This document shows positions 1 to 8,652 of a stretch of DNA of 60,123 nt, one piece after another. This stretch comes from Caulobacter sp. (GTDB lineage: Bacteria > Pseudomonadota > Alphaproteobacteria > Caulobacterales > Caulobacteraceae), in NCBI GenBank assembly GCA_030683005.1, contig JAUXMY010000033.1, forward strand, positions 1 through 60,123, given 5' to 3'. How positions within the stretch are numbered: the stretch's first letter is position 1; every line of letters begins with the position of its first letter. The translations under genes were made by a program, and so were the position numbers. The notes under the pieces were generated by a model. That model searched no databases. It saw only the letters and a list, made by a program, of their open reading frames with translations, and was not told the DNA's origin.

Positions 1-141
1 GCGAGCGGGAGGATAATGCCCATTGCGCTCAGCCCTCGAAGCCTCTCCGCGGCGGAGCGCGTCAGGCTTTCGTCGAAACACACCCAACTACCCCCACGGT
101 CCCGGACGGGAGCCGTGGCGCTCCGCCGTCCTCCCCAACCT
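1..141. repeat. 141-bp exact terminal inverted repeat, left copy
   Basis: Bases 1-141 are the exact reverse complement of 59983-60123, the last 141 bases of the window. Similarity resumes in degenerate form just inside: a 16-base GGCGGCGAAGCCGTGC block is at 162-177 and, inverted, near 59947-59964. The repeat contains a CACGG/CCGTG hairpin. No gene is apparent in it. An exact match ending precisely at both window ends fits a contig broken at a multicopy repeat, with an overlap equal to a k-mer of 141. The rest of the 1-267 stretch holds nothing else I recognise. Confidence 0.9.
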
Positions 142-267
142 GTCCGGGCCCCGCCCGCCCGGGCGGCGAAGCCGTGCCTCCGCACGCCCTCCATCCTTGC
201 GCCTCGCGCGGCGATCCCTAAGATCGCGCGCACTTCAAACAAGCGTACGAAACGTGGGGAAACACCG

Positions 268-1347
268 ATGGCCGACGCCGAGCCGACCGCCCAGGACCTC
301 AACTCCGGCACCAAGCCGGTCGACGAGCGCCACCGTATCGACGAGGGCAGGCTCGAGGCCTGGCTGAAGGCCAATGTCGAGGGCTACGCCGGTCCGCTGG
401 AGGTGCGCCAGTGCAAGGGCGGCCAGTCCAACCCCACCTACCAGCTGGTCACCCCGAACAAGCGTTACGTCCTGCGCCGCAAGCCGCCGGGCAAGCTGCT
501 GCCCAGCGCCCACGCCGTCGACCGAGAGTTCAAGGTGATCTCGGCGCTCGGCAAGACCGGCTTCCCGGTGGCGAAGGCCTACGCCCTCTGCACCGACGAC
601 GACGTCATCGGCACGATGTTCTACGTCATGGACAACGTCGAGGGCCGCATCCTCTGGGATCTGACCCTGCCCGACTACCAGCCGGCCGAGCGCAGCGCGA
701 TCTACAAGGCCAAGATTGCCACCCTGGCCGCCCTGCACAACACCGACTACGAGGCCATCGGCCTGGGCGACTACGGCCGGCCGGGCAACTATTTCAGCCG
801 CCAGATCGACCGCTGGATGAAGCAGTACAAGGCGTCGGAGACGTCTTCCATCGCCTCGATGAACCGGCTGATGGAGTGGCTGCCCGCAACCACGCCCGAG
901 GACGACAAGACCTCGATCGTCCACGGCGACTACCGTCTCGACAACATGATCCTGCACCCGACCGAGCCGAAGGTCATCGCGGTGCTGGACTGGGAGCTGT
1001 CGACGCTGGGCAACCCGCTGGCCGACTTCTCCTACCTGCTGATGCACTGGGTCATGCCGGGCGGCGAGCGCGCCTCGCTGTCGGGCATCACCGACTTCAA
1101 GGCTTCCGGCATTCCCACCATCGAGGAGGCGGTGGAGCAATACTGCGCCCTGACCGGCCGTAGCGGCCTGCCCAACCTCGACTGGTACTTCGCCTACAAC
1201 CTCTTCCGCCTGGCCGGCATCTGCCAGGGCATCGTCGGCCGGGTCCGCGACGGCACCGCCGCCAGCGCCCACGCCCAGACGATGGAGGCCCGCGTGCCCG
1301 TTCTGGCCGACACGGCGCTGCACTTCGCGAAGAAAGCCGGCGCCTGA
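268..1347 (+). CDS. APH/ACAD10-type phosphotransferase family protein
   Basis: This 359-residue protein has the aminoglycoside phosphotransferase/choline kinase fold. The catalytic-loop motif HGDYRLDN is at about 219-226, and the metal-binding LDWE, which replaces the DFG motif, is at 240-243. Relatives resemble the kinase domain of ACAD10 and often sit beside acyl-CoA dehydrogenases, so a hydroxyacyl-CoA phosphorylating role is possible, but the substrate cannot be read from sequence. The ATG at 268 is chosen because GGGGAA lies just upstream and the open frame before it runs through the terminal repeat. Its stop overlaps the next gene's ATG (TGATG), which implies translational coupling. It is not an antibiotic-resistance call. 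Confidence 0.85.
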   Translation: MADAEPTAQDLNSGTKPVDERHRIDEGRLEAWLKANVEGYAGPLEVRQCKGGQSNPTYQLVTPNKRYVLRRKPPGKLLPSAHAVDREFKVISALGKTGFPVAKAYALCTDDDVIGTMFYVMDNVEGRILWDLTLPDYQPAERSAIYKAKIATLAALHNTDYEAIGLGDYGRPGNYFSRQIDRWMKQYKASETSSIASMNRLMEWLPATTPEDDKTSIVHGDYRLDNMILHPTEPKVIAVLDWELSTLGNPLADFSYLLMHWVMPGGERASLSGITDFKASGIPTIEEAVEQYCALTGRSGLPNLDWYFAYNLFRLAGICQGIVGRVRDGTAASAHAQTMEARVPVLADTALHFAKKAGA

Positions 1348-2678
1348 TGGCCGCCTCGCGCACCACCAGACGCCTGCTGGCCGGCGGCGCGATCGGCGCC
1401 CTGGCCATCGTCGCCGGGCTCGGCCTGGCGCAGGCGCGCCAGACGCCCGCCGCGCCGGCCTCCACCTGCGTCCAGGCCGGACGCCTGCTGGCCGACCCGG
1501 CCGGCGGCAAGGTCGAGACGGGCAAGACCCTGATCGTCGAAGGCGGCAAGATCGCCCGCGTCGAGGACGGCTATGTCTCCGACGGCTGCGCCAGCGTGAT
1601 CGACCTGAAGGACAGCTTCGTGCTGCCCGGCCTGATCGACAGCCATGTCCACCTGACCAGCGAGAACGGACCCAACCAGCGCATCGATCGCTTCACCAAG
1701 ACCCGGTCGGACCTGGCGCTGGACGGCGCCTGGTACGCGATGAAGACGCTGAAGGCCGGCTTCACGACAGTGGCCGACCTGGGCTCGCCCAATGAGTCGA
1801 TCTTCGCGCTGCGCGACGCCATCAAGGCCGGCCGCGTTCCGGGACCGCGGATCGTCGCCGCCGGCTCGCCGATCTCGGTCCATGGCGGCCACGGCGACCC
1901 CGGCAACGGCGTGCCCGAGGCGCTGGTGCCTATGTACCGGCCCTCCTCCGTCTGCTCGGGACCCGACGACTGCCGCCGCGCCGTCCGCGAGCAGGTCCGC
2001 GCCGGGGCCGACATCATCAAGATCACCGCCACCGGCGGCGTGCTGTCGCCGACCGCGGCGGGCCTGGCCCAGCAGTTCTCCAATGACGAGCTGAAGGCCA
2101 TCGTCGAGGCCGCCCATTCCATGGGCCGCAAGGTCACCGCCCACGCCCACGGCGCCGACGGCATCAACGCCTTCCTGCGGGCCGGCGGCGATTCCATCGA
2201 GCACGGCACCTATGTCGACGCCGAATCGATCAAGCTGTTCAAGGCTGGCGGCGCCTGGCTGGTCCCCACCCTGATGGCCGGCGACTTCGTGGTTCGCGAG
2301 GCCGGCAGGCCCAATACGTATCTGCTGCCCGCCCAGCGGGACAAGGCGCTGATCGCCGGGCCGCTGATGGTCGACATGACCCGCCGCGCCTACCAGGGCG
2401 GCGTCAGGATCGCGTTCGGCACCGACACCGGCGTCTCGGCCCACGGCGACAACGCCGGCGAGTTCGCGCTGATGGTCAAGGCGGGCTTCACCCCCATCGA
2501 CGCCATCCGCAGCGCCACCGTCGGGGCCGCCGAGCACCTGGGCCTGTCGGCGCTGGTCGGGGCCCTCAAGCCCGGCCTGCAGGCCGACCTGATCGCCGTG
2601 AAGGGCGACCCCACGACGGACGTCACCGAGCTGACCAGGGTGACCTTCGTGATGAAGGGCGGGGCGGTTTACCGGTAA
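1347..2678 (+). CDS. Exported amidohydrolase (Xaa-Pro/Xaa-Arg dipeptidase-like)
   Basis: A 443-residue metal-dependent amidohydrolase with an N-terminal membrane or signal segment (about 9-30). The binuclear-site ligands are visible: HVH at 100-102, a probable carboxylated Lys225 in IIKIT, His266/His268 in HAHG, His286 in EHGTY and Asp360 in GTDTG. This pattern matches the amidohydrolase-superfamily carboxypeptidases and prolidases known in Caulobacter, which cleave dipeptides from the C-terminal side. It probably acts in the periplasm. The start codon overlaps the phosphotransferase stop, so the two form an operon. Substrate specificity is inferred from family resemblance only. Confidence 0.88.
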   Translation: MAASRTTRRLLAGGAIGALAIVAGLGLAQARQTPAAPASTCVQAGRLLADPAGGKVETGKTLIVEGGKIARVEDGYVSDGCASVIDLKDSFVLPGLIDSHVHLTSENGPNQRIDRFTKTRSDLALDGAWYAMKTLKAGFTTVADLGSPNESIFALRDAIKAGRVPGPRIVAAGSPISVHGGHGDPGNGVPEALVPMYRPSSVCSGPDDCRRAVREQVRAGADIIKITATGGVLSPTAAGLAQQFSNDELKAIVEAAHSMGRKVTAHAHGADGINAFLRAGGDSIEHGTYVDAESIKLFKAGGAWLVPTLMAGDFVVREAGRPNTYLLPAQRDKALIAGPLMVDMTRRAYQGGVRIAFGTDTGVSAHGDNAGEFALMVKAGFTPIDAIRSATVGAAEHLGLSALVGALKPGLQADLIAVKGDPTTDVTELTRVTFVMKGGAVYR

Positions 2679-2689
2679 TCCAACTGTCG

Positions 2690-2853
2690 ATCCTCCCCAG
2701 CTTGCTGGGGAGGGGGACCGCCGGAACGGCGGTGGAGGGGAGATGCCGCGTGGTGGCTCCTTGAAGCGCCGTGGAATGAGTCAGTGCACCGACTCCCCTC
2801 CACCACGCTTCGCGCGCGGTCCCCCTCCCCCTCGCTACGCTCCGGGGAGGATT
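2690..2853. repeat. Palindromic REP-like repeat, family B, overlapping the lpxK 3' end
   Basis: Two inverted arms (about 2690-2742 and 2802-2853) each hold a CCTCCCC...GGGGAGG-type hairpin followed by a GGACCGC...GCGGTGG hairpin, with about 60 nt between the arms. The right arm runs into lpxK and supplies its last codons (ILPGA) and stop. It fills the gap between the amidohydrolase and lpxK, which converge on it, so it may also end transcription in both directions. Confidence 0.8.
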
Positions 2854-3836
2854 GAGAGCACCACCGCCTCGTCCTCGAAGGTCGCCTTTACCGGCCACAT
2901 CGCCACGCGGGGCCGCCACTCGGCCGGCAGTCGCACCCAGTCCTTTTCGGTGGTCACCAGCCCGGCGCCGAAGTCTTCGGCGCGCCTGGCCAGCGCCTGG
3001 AGCGTCCGCTCGTCGAACGCCCCGTGATCCGGGAAGGGCGCGAAATCCTTGAGCTCGCAGCCGGCGGCGGTCAGGGCCCGCTCGACCTTCCAGGGCTTGC
3101 CGACCCCGGCGAACCCGACCTGGGGCCCGGGCGGCGGCGGGGCGGCGGGCTCGAGCCGCGCCACCAGCACCGGCGTATCGCCAAACAGCGCCAGCAGCTC
3201 GGGATCGGCCTGCGGCAGGTCGGCCGGCAGCAGCAGCACGACCGCGTCGGCCCGCGCCAGCCCCACGGCCAGGGGCTCGCGCATCGGCCCGGCCGGGAAG
3301 ACCGCCCCGTCGCCGAACGGCCACTCGTTGTTCCGCGTCTCGCCGTCGACCACGACCAGCGACAGCGCCTTTTTCAGGGACGGGTTCTGGTGGCCGTCGT
3401 CCATGACCACCACCTGGGCGCCGGCGGCCCTGGCGGCGCGCGCCCCGGCGGGTCGGTCGGCGCTGATCCAGATCGGATAGTCGTGGGCCAGCATCAGCGG
3501 CTCGTCGCCGACGTCGGCGGCGGTGTGGCGCGCCGGATCGACGCGATGCACGCCCTTCAGCCGCCCGCCATAGCCCCGGGACAGGCCGTGGGCCGTCACG
3601 CCCCGCGCCGTCAGCAGCCGCAGCAGCTCGCGCACCACCGGCGTCTTGCCCGTGCCGCCCGCCGTCAGGTTGCCGACGCAGATCACCGGCAGGCCGGCGT
3701 CCACCGGGACCACCCTGGCGATGCGTCTGGCGGTCGCCGCCGCCCAGATCCAGGACAGCGGCGTCAGCAGCATGCGGCGGACCTGGCCCGGCGCCTTGTC
3801 GCGGACGTACCACCAGCGGGGCGTTGACAGCTTCAT
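2835..3836 (-). CDS. lpxK: Tetraacyldisaccharide 4'-kinase LpxK
   Basis: LpxK phosphorylates the 4' position of the tetraacyldisaccharide-1-phosphate lipid A precursor at the inner membrane, using ATP. The 333-residue length is normal. Features include an N-terminal hydrophobic segment (about 22-34), the P-loop GGTGKTPV at 60-67 and the DDGHQ motif at 146-150. The start ATG overlaps the waaA stop by 4 nt (ATGA), so it is the last gene of the exporter-acyltransferase-CDF-waaA-lpxK operon. Unusually, its final residues and stop codon are encoded inside a dispersed palindromic repeat, so the natural C-terminus may have been replaced by repeat insertion. Confidence 0.97.
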   Translation of the reverse strand: MKLSTPRWWYVRDKAPGQVRRMLLTPLSWIWAAATARRIARVVPVDAGLPVICVGNLTAGGTGKTPVVRELLRLLTARGVTAHGLSRGYGGRLKGVHRVDPARHTAADVGDEPLMLAHDYPIWISADRPAGARAARAAGAQVVVMDDGHQNPSLKKALSLVVVDGETRNNEWPFGDGAVFPAGPMREPLAVGLARADAVVLLLPADLPQADPELLALFGDTPVLVARLEPAAPPPPGPQVGFAGVGKPWKVERALTAAGCELKDFAPFPDHGAFDERTLQALARRAEDFGAGLVTTEKDWVRLPAEWRPRVAMWPVKATFEDEAVVLSILPGA

Positions 3837-5122
3837 GGCAGCAACGGCTCCAGCGCGGCCCAGGCGTCGTCCAGGGCCGCCGAACGCGACCGGGCGAAGG
3901 CGCGGGCGGTGGCGCCGGTGCGTCTGGCCCGCGCCGGATCAGAAAGCAGGCCGTGCATCAGCCGGGTCAGGTCCTCCGGCCGGTCGGCCAGCAGGGCGGC
4001 CTGCTCGGCCAGCATCTCGCCGTAAACGTCGGTGAAGTTGAACGCGAAGGGCCCGGTGACCGGCGGCGTGCCCAGCCGCGCCGGCTCGAGCGGATTGTGG
4101 CCGCCGATAGCGTCCACGAAACTGCCGCCCATCACCGCCACATCGGCCAGCCGGAACCACAGCCCCATCTCGCCCAGGGTGTCGGCGACGTATGCTTCGG
4201 TGTCGGCGGCGATGGGCTCGCCGGCCGACCGCAGCGCGACCTGGCCACCGCGCCCCCGCAGCAGGGCCGCTGCCTCGCCGCCCCGCTCGGGATGCCGCGG
4301 CGTGATGATCAGCAAGGGCGCAGGCGCGATGGCTGGCATCGCGGCGAACGCCGAGGCGATCAGGGCCTCTTCGCCTGGGTGGGTGCTGGCCGCCAGCGCC
4401 ACCGGGCGCGCGCCGATGGCGGCCTTCAGCCGCGCCAGTTCCACCTCATCGCAGGCCAGCGGCTCGCCGACATACTTCAGATTCACCAGCGGCCCGCCGA
4501 CGCCGTAGGGGGCCAGCCGCGCCTGCGTGGCCCGGTCCTGGGGCAAGACCAGATCGAAGGCCTTCAGCACCGTTGTCACCATTCCGCGAGTCCGCGCCCA
4601 GCCCTTCGCGGTCTTCTCGGTGATCCGCGCCGACAGCAGGACGAGCTTCGCGCCCCGCGCCTTCGCGCCGAGGATCAGGTTGGGCCAGAACTCGCTCTCG
4701 ACGAAGATCGTCATGTCCGGCCGCCAATGGTCGAGGAAGCGTCGCGAGGCGCCCGGCGTATCCAGCGGCGCGTACTGATGGATCGCGCCCGCCGGCAGCC
4801 GCTTCGAGAGCAGGGTCGCCGAGGTCACGGTGCCCGAGGTCACCAGCACCGCGATGTCCGGCCGCCGCTCGCGCAGCCGCTCGACCAGCGGCAGCACCGA
4901 CAGGCTCTCGCCGACGCTGACGGCGTGGATCCAGACCAGCGGGCTCGCGGGCCGGGCGACGGAGGCGTGGCCCAGCCGTTCGCCCAGCCGCGCGGGGTCT
5001 TCCTTGCCCCGCGAGGCGCGCATCCGGAGGATGGCCGGCATGAACGGCTCCAGCAGCCGGACGGCCAGCCGGTACACGGCCAGGGACAGGGGGCGTCCGT
5101 GGGTCAACCGCTCAGACCACAT
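3833..5122 (-). CDS. waaA: 3-deoxy-D-manno-octulosonic acid transferase WaaA (KdtA)
   Basis: This GT30 glycosyltransferase adds Kdo from CMP-Kdo to the lipid A precursor at the cytoplasmic face. From the ATG at 5122 it is 429 residues, normal for the family. The N-terminal membrane-associated helix is at about 12-32. The conserved HAVSVGE segment (about 66-72) carries the Glu that serves as catalytic base in the family, and a second conserved region around GGSF...GGHNPLEPA marks the CMP-Kdo site. The start overlaps the CDF transporter's end by 11 nt and the stop overlaps lpxK by 4 nt. A TTG at 5107 is an alternative start. Confidence 0.96.
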   Translation of the reverse strand: MWSERLTHGRPLSLAVYRLAVRLLEPFMPAILRMRASRGKEDPARLGERLGHASVARPASPLVWIHAVSVGESLSVLPLVERLRERRPDIAVLVTSGTVTSATLLSKRLPAGAIHQYAPLDTPGASRRFLDHWRPDMTIFVESEFWPNLILGAKARGAKLVLLSARITEKTAKGWARTRGMVTTVLKAFDLVLPQDRATQARLAPYGVGGPLVNLKYVGEPLACDEVELARLKAAIGARPVALAASTHPGEEALIASAFAAMPAIAPAPLLIITPRHPERGGEAAALLRGRGGQVALRSAGEPIAADTEAYVADTLGEMGLWFRLADVAVMGGSFVDAIGGHNPLEPARLGTPPVTGPFAFNFTDVYGEMLAEQAALLADRPEDLTRLMHGLLSDPARARRTGATARAFARSRSAALDDAWAALEPLLP

Positions 5123-6080
5123 GGGCGGGGGCGAGGTGGCAGGGGTGGCCGCCCTCCCCGGTCTCGACCTGCAGGGTCGGGTGGCCGATGCGGAAGGTCT
5201 TCGCCAGCCCCTCCGCCGTCTCACGCAGGAACACATCACAGTTGGCGTTGTCGGGCCGGATCAGGTGGGCGGTCAGCGCCGTCTCGGTCGTGCTCATCGC
5301 CCAGATGTGCAGGTCGTGAACCTCGGTCACGCCGGGGCGGGCCGCCAGCCAGGCCTTGACCGCCGCCGTGTCCACCCCGCGCGGCGCGGCGTCCAGCGCC
5401 ATGTCGAGCGAGTCGCGCAGCAGGCCCCAGGTGCCAATGACGATGACCAGCGCGATGATCAGGCTGATGGCCGGGTCGACCCAGAACCAGCCGGTGAACC
5501 AGATGACCAGCGCCGCGGCGACCACGCCCAGCGACACCGCCGCGTCGGCGGCCATGTGCAGGAAGGCGCCCCGGATGTTCAGGTCGTGGTGGCCCCTCAT
5601 GAACATCAGGGCGGTGGCGGTGTTGATGACCACGCCGATGGCGGCGACGATCATCACCGGGCCGGGCGAGATGGGGTCGGGCGAGCCGAAGCGGCGGACC
5701 GCCTCCCAGACGATGGCGCCGACCGCCAGCAGCAGCAGGCCGGCGTTGGCCAGCGAGGCCAGGATGGTGCCCTTGCGGTAGCCGTAGGTCCTGCGCAGCG
5801 TCGGGGCCTTCTTGGCCATCTCCGCCGCCGCCCAGGCCAGCAGCAGGCTGAGCACGTCCGACAGGTTATGTCCGGCGTCGGCCAGCAGGGCGAGCGAGCC
5901 GGTCCACAGGCCGGCGGCGGCCTCGACGGCCACGAAGGCGATGTTCAGACCAGCCCCGATGGCGAAGGCGCGGCCGAAGTCGACCGGCGCATGACTGTGG
6001 CCGCCGTGCACATGTCCGTGCGAATGGTCATGGCCGTGGTCGTGGTCGTGATGATCGTGGCCGGAATGATCGTGCGCCAT
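5112..6080 (-). CDS. Cation diffusion facilitator (CDF) divalent metal transporter
   Basis: This 322-residue CDF protein exports Zn2+, Co2+ or a similar cation from the cytoplasm in exchange for protons. The N-terminus is strikingly His/Asp-rich (about 15 His in the first 30 residues), a metal-sensing or buffering tail. Six membrane segments follow. The transport-site motifs HNLSD (TM2) and HMAAD (TM5) are intact, and a C-terminal cytoplasmic domain with the HDLHIW signature ends the protein. It sits 13 nt after the acyltransferase and overlaps waaA, an unusual position inside an LPS operon. The metal cannot be assigned; Zn is the commonest in this ZitB/CzcD-like group. Confidence 0.93.
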   Translation of the reverse strand: MAHDHSGHDHHDHDHGHDHSHGHVHGGHSHAPVDFGRAFAIGAGLNIAFVAVEAAAGLWTGSLALLADAGHNLSDVLSLLLAWAAAEMAKKAPTLRRTYGYRKGTILASLANAGLLLLAVGAIVWEAVRRFGSPDPISPGPVMIVAAIGVVINTATALMFMRGHHDLNIRGAFLHMAADAAVSLGVVAAALVIWFTGWFWVDPAISLIIALVIVIGTWGLLRDSLDMALDAAPRGVDTAAVKAWLAARPGVTEVHDLHIWAMSTTETALTAHLIRPDNANCDVFLRETAEGLAKTFRIGHPTLQVETGEGGHPCHLAPAHVV

Positions 6081-6093
6081 GCTCGTCAGACTC

Positions 6094-6795
6094 TCACTCG
6101 CCGGCGACCGGGTCCAGCAGCGCCTCGGCGCGGCGGGTCACGGCGGTCAGCCGCTCCGCCCATTCGACATTGAGCACCTCCAGATCGTCGTCGCGGCCGG
6201 CGTAGACCGGACCGTCCCAGACCATGGCGCCCTTCGAGAAGGGCAGCGGGATCAGGGTGCGATCCCAGCTGCCGATGCGCAGGCAGGGCTTGCTGGCCAG
6301 GCCGACGAACAGCACCGGGGCCCCGGTGACGCGGGCAAGCGTCGGCGTTCCGGACTGCATCACCTCGGCCGGGCCGCGCGGGCCGTCCGGGGTGATCGCG
6401 ATCCCGTTGCCGGCCTTCACCCATTTGATCATGTCGCGGAAGGCCTGCTCGCCGTGCTTGTTCTTGCCGGGGTCCGAGGCCTTCTTCGAGGAGCCGCGAA
6501 TGGCCGGAAAGCCGATCTGCTGGACGGTCAGGGCGATGAACTCGCCATCGGCGGAGCGCGAGATAAGGGCGCGCATGTCCTGTTTGTCCGGGCCCTGAGG
6601 CCAGCTCTGCGGGGCCAGCGGGATGCGGGCGTGCCAGAAGCAGAGTATGGCCCCGCCCCCTGCCGCCCAGACGCCCTGCACCCGGTCCTGTCCCTCGCGT
6701 GTCCAGCGCAGGGTGGCGTAGCAGAGGCGCAGCCAGTTGGCGAAAACGAAGGCCAGGACGTTCTGGACGGCGGCGGATCGGAAGAAGGCCTTCAA
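6094..6795 (-). CDS. DUF374 lysophospholipid acyltransferase-like protein
   Basis: A 233-residue member of the LPLAT/DUF374 group, predicted to transfer an acyl chain onto a lipid A or phospholipid acceptor at the inner membrane. It shows a hydrophobic N-terminus, a FWHAR motif as the likely catalytic His block, ISRSADGE and the ITPDGPRGP acceptor-loop motif. I place the start at a TTG (6793-6795) one base after the exporter's TGA, because the frame upstream only overlaps the exporter gene; this start is inferred. DUF374 genes commonly lie beside waaA and lpxK in Alphaproteobacteria, which supports a lipid A role. The exact acceptor is unknown. Confidence 0.87.
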   Translation of the reverse strand: MKAFFRSAAVQNVLAFVFANWLRLCYATLRWTREGQDRVQGVWAAGGGAILCFWHARIPLAPQSWPQGPDKQDMRALISRSADGEFIALTVQQIGFPAIRGSSKKASDPGKNKHGEQAFRDMIKWVKAGNGIAITPDGPRGPAEVMQSGTPTLARVTGAPVLFVGLASKPCLRIGSWDRTLIPLPFSKGAMVWDGPVYAGRDDDLEVLNVEWAERLTAVTRRAEALLDPVAGE

Positions 6796-6796
6796 C

Positions 6797-8575
6797 TCAG
6801 GAAGCTCCGGCGGGTGAGGCGTCCAGATCCTGGGCCTTGGCGAGGCGGGCGTACAGGCCGTCCTTCTTCCTGGCCAGTTCAGAGTGAATTCCGGTCTCGA
6901 CAACACGGCCCTTGTCGATGACGTAGATGCGGTCGGCGTCCTTCACGGTAGACAGCCGGTGGGCGATGACGATGGTCGTTCGCCCGGCCATCAGCCGTTC
7001 AAGCGCGGCCTGGACCTGGGCCTCGCTCTCGGTGTCGAGCGCGCTGGTCGCCTCGTCCAGCAACAGAATCGGCGCGTCCTTCAGAAAGGCCCGCGCGATC
7101 GCGATCCTCTGACGCTGGCCGCCGGAAAGCCGGGATGCGGCCTCGCCGACCTCGGTGTCGTAGCCGGCGGCGAAGGCGCTGATGAAGTCGTGGGCTGCGG
7201 CGCGGCGCGCGGCTTCCTCAATCTCCGCGTCGGTGGCGTCCGGCCGGGCGTAGGCGATGTTGGCGCGAATGGTGTCATCGAACAGGAAGGGCTCCTGGGT
7301 GACCAGGGCGATCCGCTCGCGCAGGTCGGCGATGGACACGTCGCGGACGTCCACTCCGTCGATGGTCACCGATCCGGCGCTGACGTCGTAGAAGCGCGGG
7401 ATCAGGGACAGGACCGTGCTCTTGCCGCCGCCCGAAGGACCGACCAGGGCGACCATTTCGCCCCGGCGCGCCTCGAGCGTCACACCGTCCAGCGCCGGCG
7501 AACCGCCGGCATAGGTGAAGACGACGTCCTCGAGCCGGATGTGGCCGGCGGTGTCTGCGGGCATGGGCCGGGGGGCCGCCGGCTCGACGACCTCCGGCTC
7601 GACGTCCATCGCCGCGAACAACCGCCGCGCGGCGGTGGCGCCCTCGGCGAAGATGGTTCGCAGATTGGCCAGCTGACGCAGCGACTGGCCGGCCACCATC
7701 AGCGCGAGGATGAAGCCGAGAAGGTGGCCGGCGCTGAGCGCGCCGGTCTGGGCCCGCCAGCCAGCGTAGGCGAACACGGCGGCGACCACCGTCATGCTGA
7801 TGAACTCGGTCACCGGCGCGGCGCGGGACCGCGCGTTGGAGCCCTTGATCAGGTGTTTCTGGCGGCGCTCGACCACGGCGGCGACCCGCGCCTCCTCGTA
7901 CTCTTCACGGTTCTCGAGCTTGACGATCCGGATGCCGTCCAGCGCCTCGAGGATAGCCTCGGCCAGGGCCGAGGTCTCGCCCATGGCGCCCCTCGTCGCC
8001 TTTCGGGCGCGCTTGGAGAAGCGCCGCATCAGCAGACTGGCGGGCGGGGCCACGAGCACGATGGCCAGGGTCAGCCACAGGTCGCTCAGGGCCATGGTGA
8101 CCACGGCGCCCAGCACGATCAGGAACTCGCGGACATAGTTGACGATGCCGCTGGTCGAGGCCTCGCGGACCAGGCCGGCGTCGTAGAGCATCGAGGACAC
8201 CCAGGATCCGGAGTGGGCGCTGCGCACCCGGGCGAGATCGGCGCGGATCAGCCGGCCGAACAGCTGGACCTGCACCGCACCGACGACGCCGTTGCCGATG
8301 CGGTTGATCAGGGTCGATTGGCCGATCTGCAGCAGGGCCCGCCCCAGCGCCAGTCCGATGATGGTCAGCGGGATGGCGATGACCGCGCCGGGATTGCGAT
8401 TGGTGACGATGTCGTCGAACGCCGGCTGGATCATCTGCAGCAGTCTGGTGTTCAGCGCCGCGATCAGGGCGGCGCAGAGCAGCGCCACGGCCAGCCCCGG
8501 CCAGCGCGGCTTGAGGTACTCGCGCCAGACCCGCGCCATCAGGGCGCGGCTGGGCATGTCGGCGGGCGCGGACAT
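6797..8575 (-). CDS. MsbA-like ABC exporter (fused permease and ATPase)
   Basis: A 592-residue half-transporter with six membrane segments in about 25-310 and one nucleotide-binding domain carrying Walker A GPSGGGKST (379-387), signature LSGGQ (483-487) and Walker B ILLLDE (503-508). Homodimers of this type flip lipids; MsbA moves lipid A core across the inner membrane. Its position as first gene of an operon with the acyltransferase, waaA and lpxK makes lipid A or phospholipid export the best guess. The gene is divergent from the phosphatase gene, so the 77-nt gap 8576-8652 must hold both promoters. I cannot distinguish MsbA from other type IV exporters by sequence alone. Confidence 0.9.
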   Translation of the reverse strand: MSAPADMPSRALMARVWREYLKPRWPGLAVALLCAALIAALNTRLLQMIQPAFDDIVTNRNPGAVIAIPLTIIGLALGRALLQIGQSTLINRIGNGVVGAVQVQLFGRLIRADLARVRSAHSGSWVSSMLYDAGLVREASTSGIVNYVREFLIVLGAVVTMALSDLWLTLAIVLVAPPASLLMRRFSKRARKATRGAMGETSALAEAILEALDGIRIVKLENREEYEEARVAAVVERRQKHLIKGSNARSRAAPVTEFISMTVVAAVFAYAGWRAQTGALSAGHLLGFILALMVAGQSLRQLANLRTIFAEGATAARRLFAAMDVEPEVVEPAAPRPMPADTAGHIRLEDVVFTYAGGSPALDGVTLEARRGEMVALVGPSGGGKSTVLSLIPRFYDVSAGSVTIDGVDVRDVSIADLRERIALVTQEPFLFDDTIRANIAYARPDATDAEIEEAARRAAAHDFISAFAAGYDTEVGEAASRLSGGQRQRIAIARAFLKDAPILLLDEATSALDTESEAQVQAALERLMAGRTTIVIAHRLSTVKDADRIYVIDKGRVVETGIHSELARKKDGLYARLAKAQDLDASPAGAS

Positions 8576-8652
8576 CGGTCGGGGAATCGCCCTTCGGATT
8601 TGCGAGCGGAAGCGTAGCGCCCTACTTAGGACGCTCTTTCAGGGAGCGCCAC

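Noticed and set aside
16..267. N-terminal extension of the phosphotransferase upstream of 268
   Set aside because: It lies in the terminal repeat, its translation also appears on the other strand at the far end of the window, and it has no domain; the ATG at 268 has a ribosome site.
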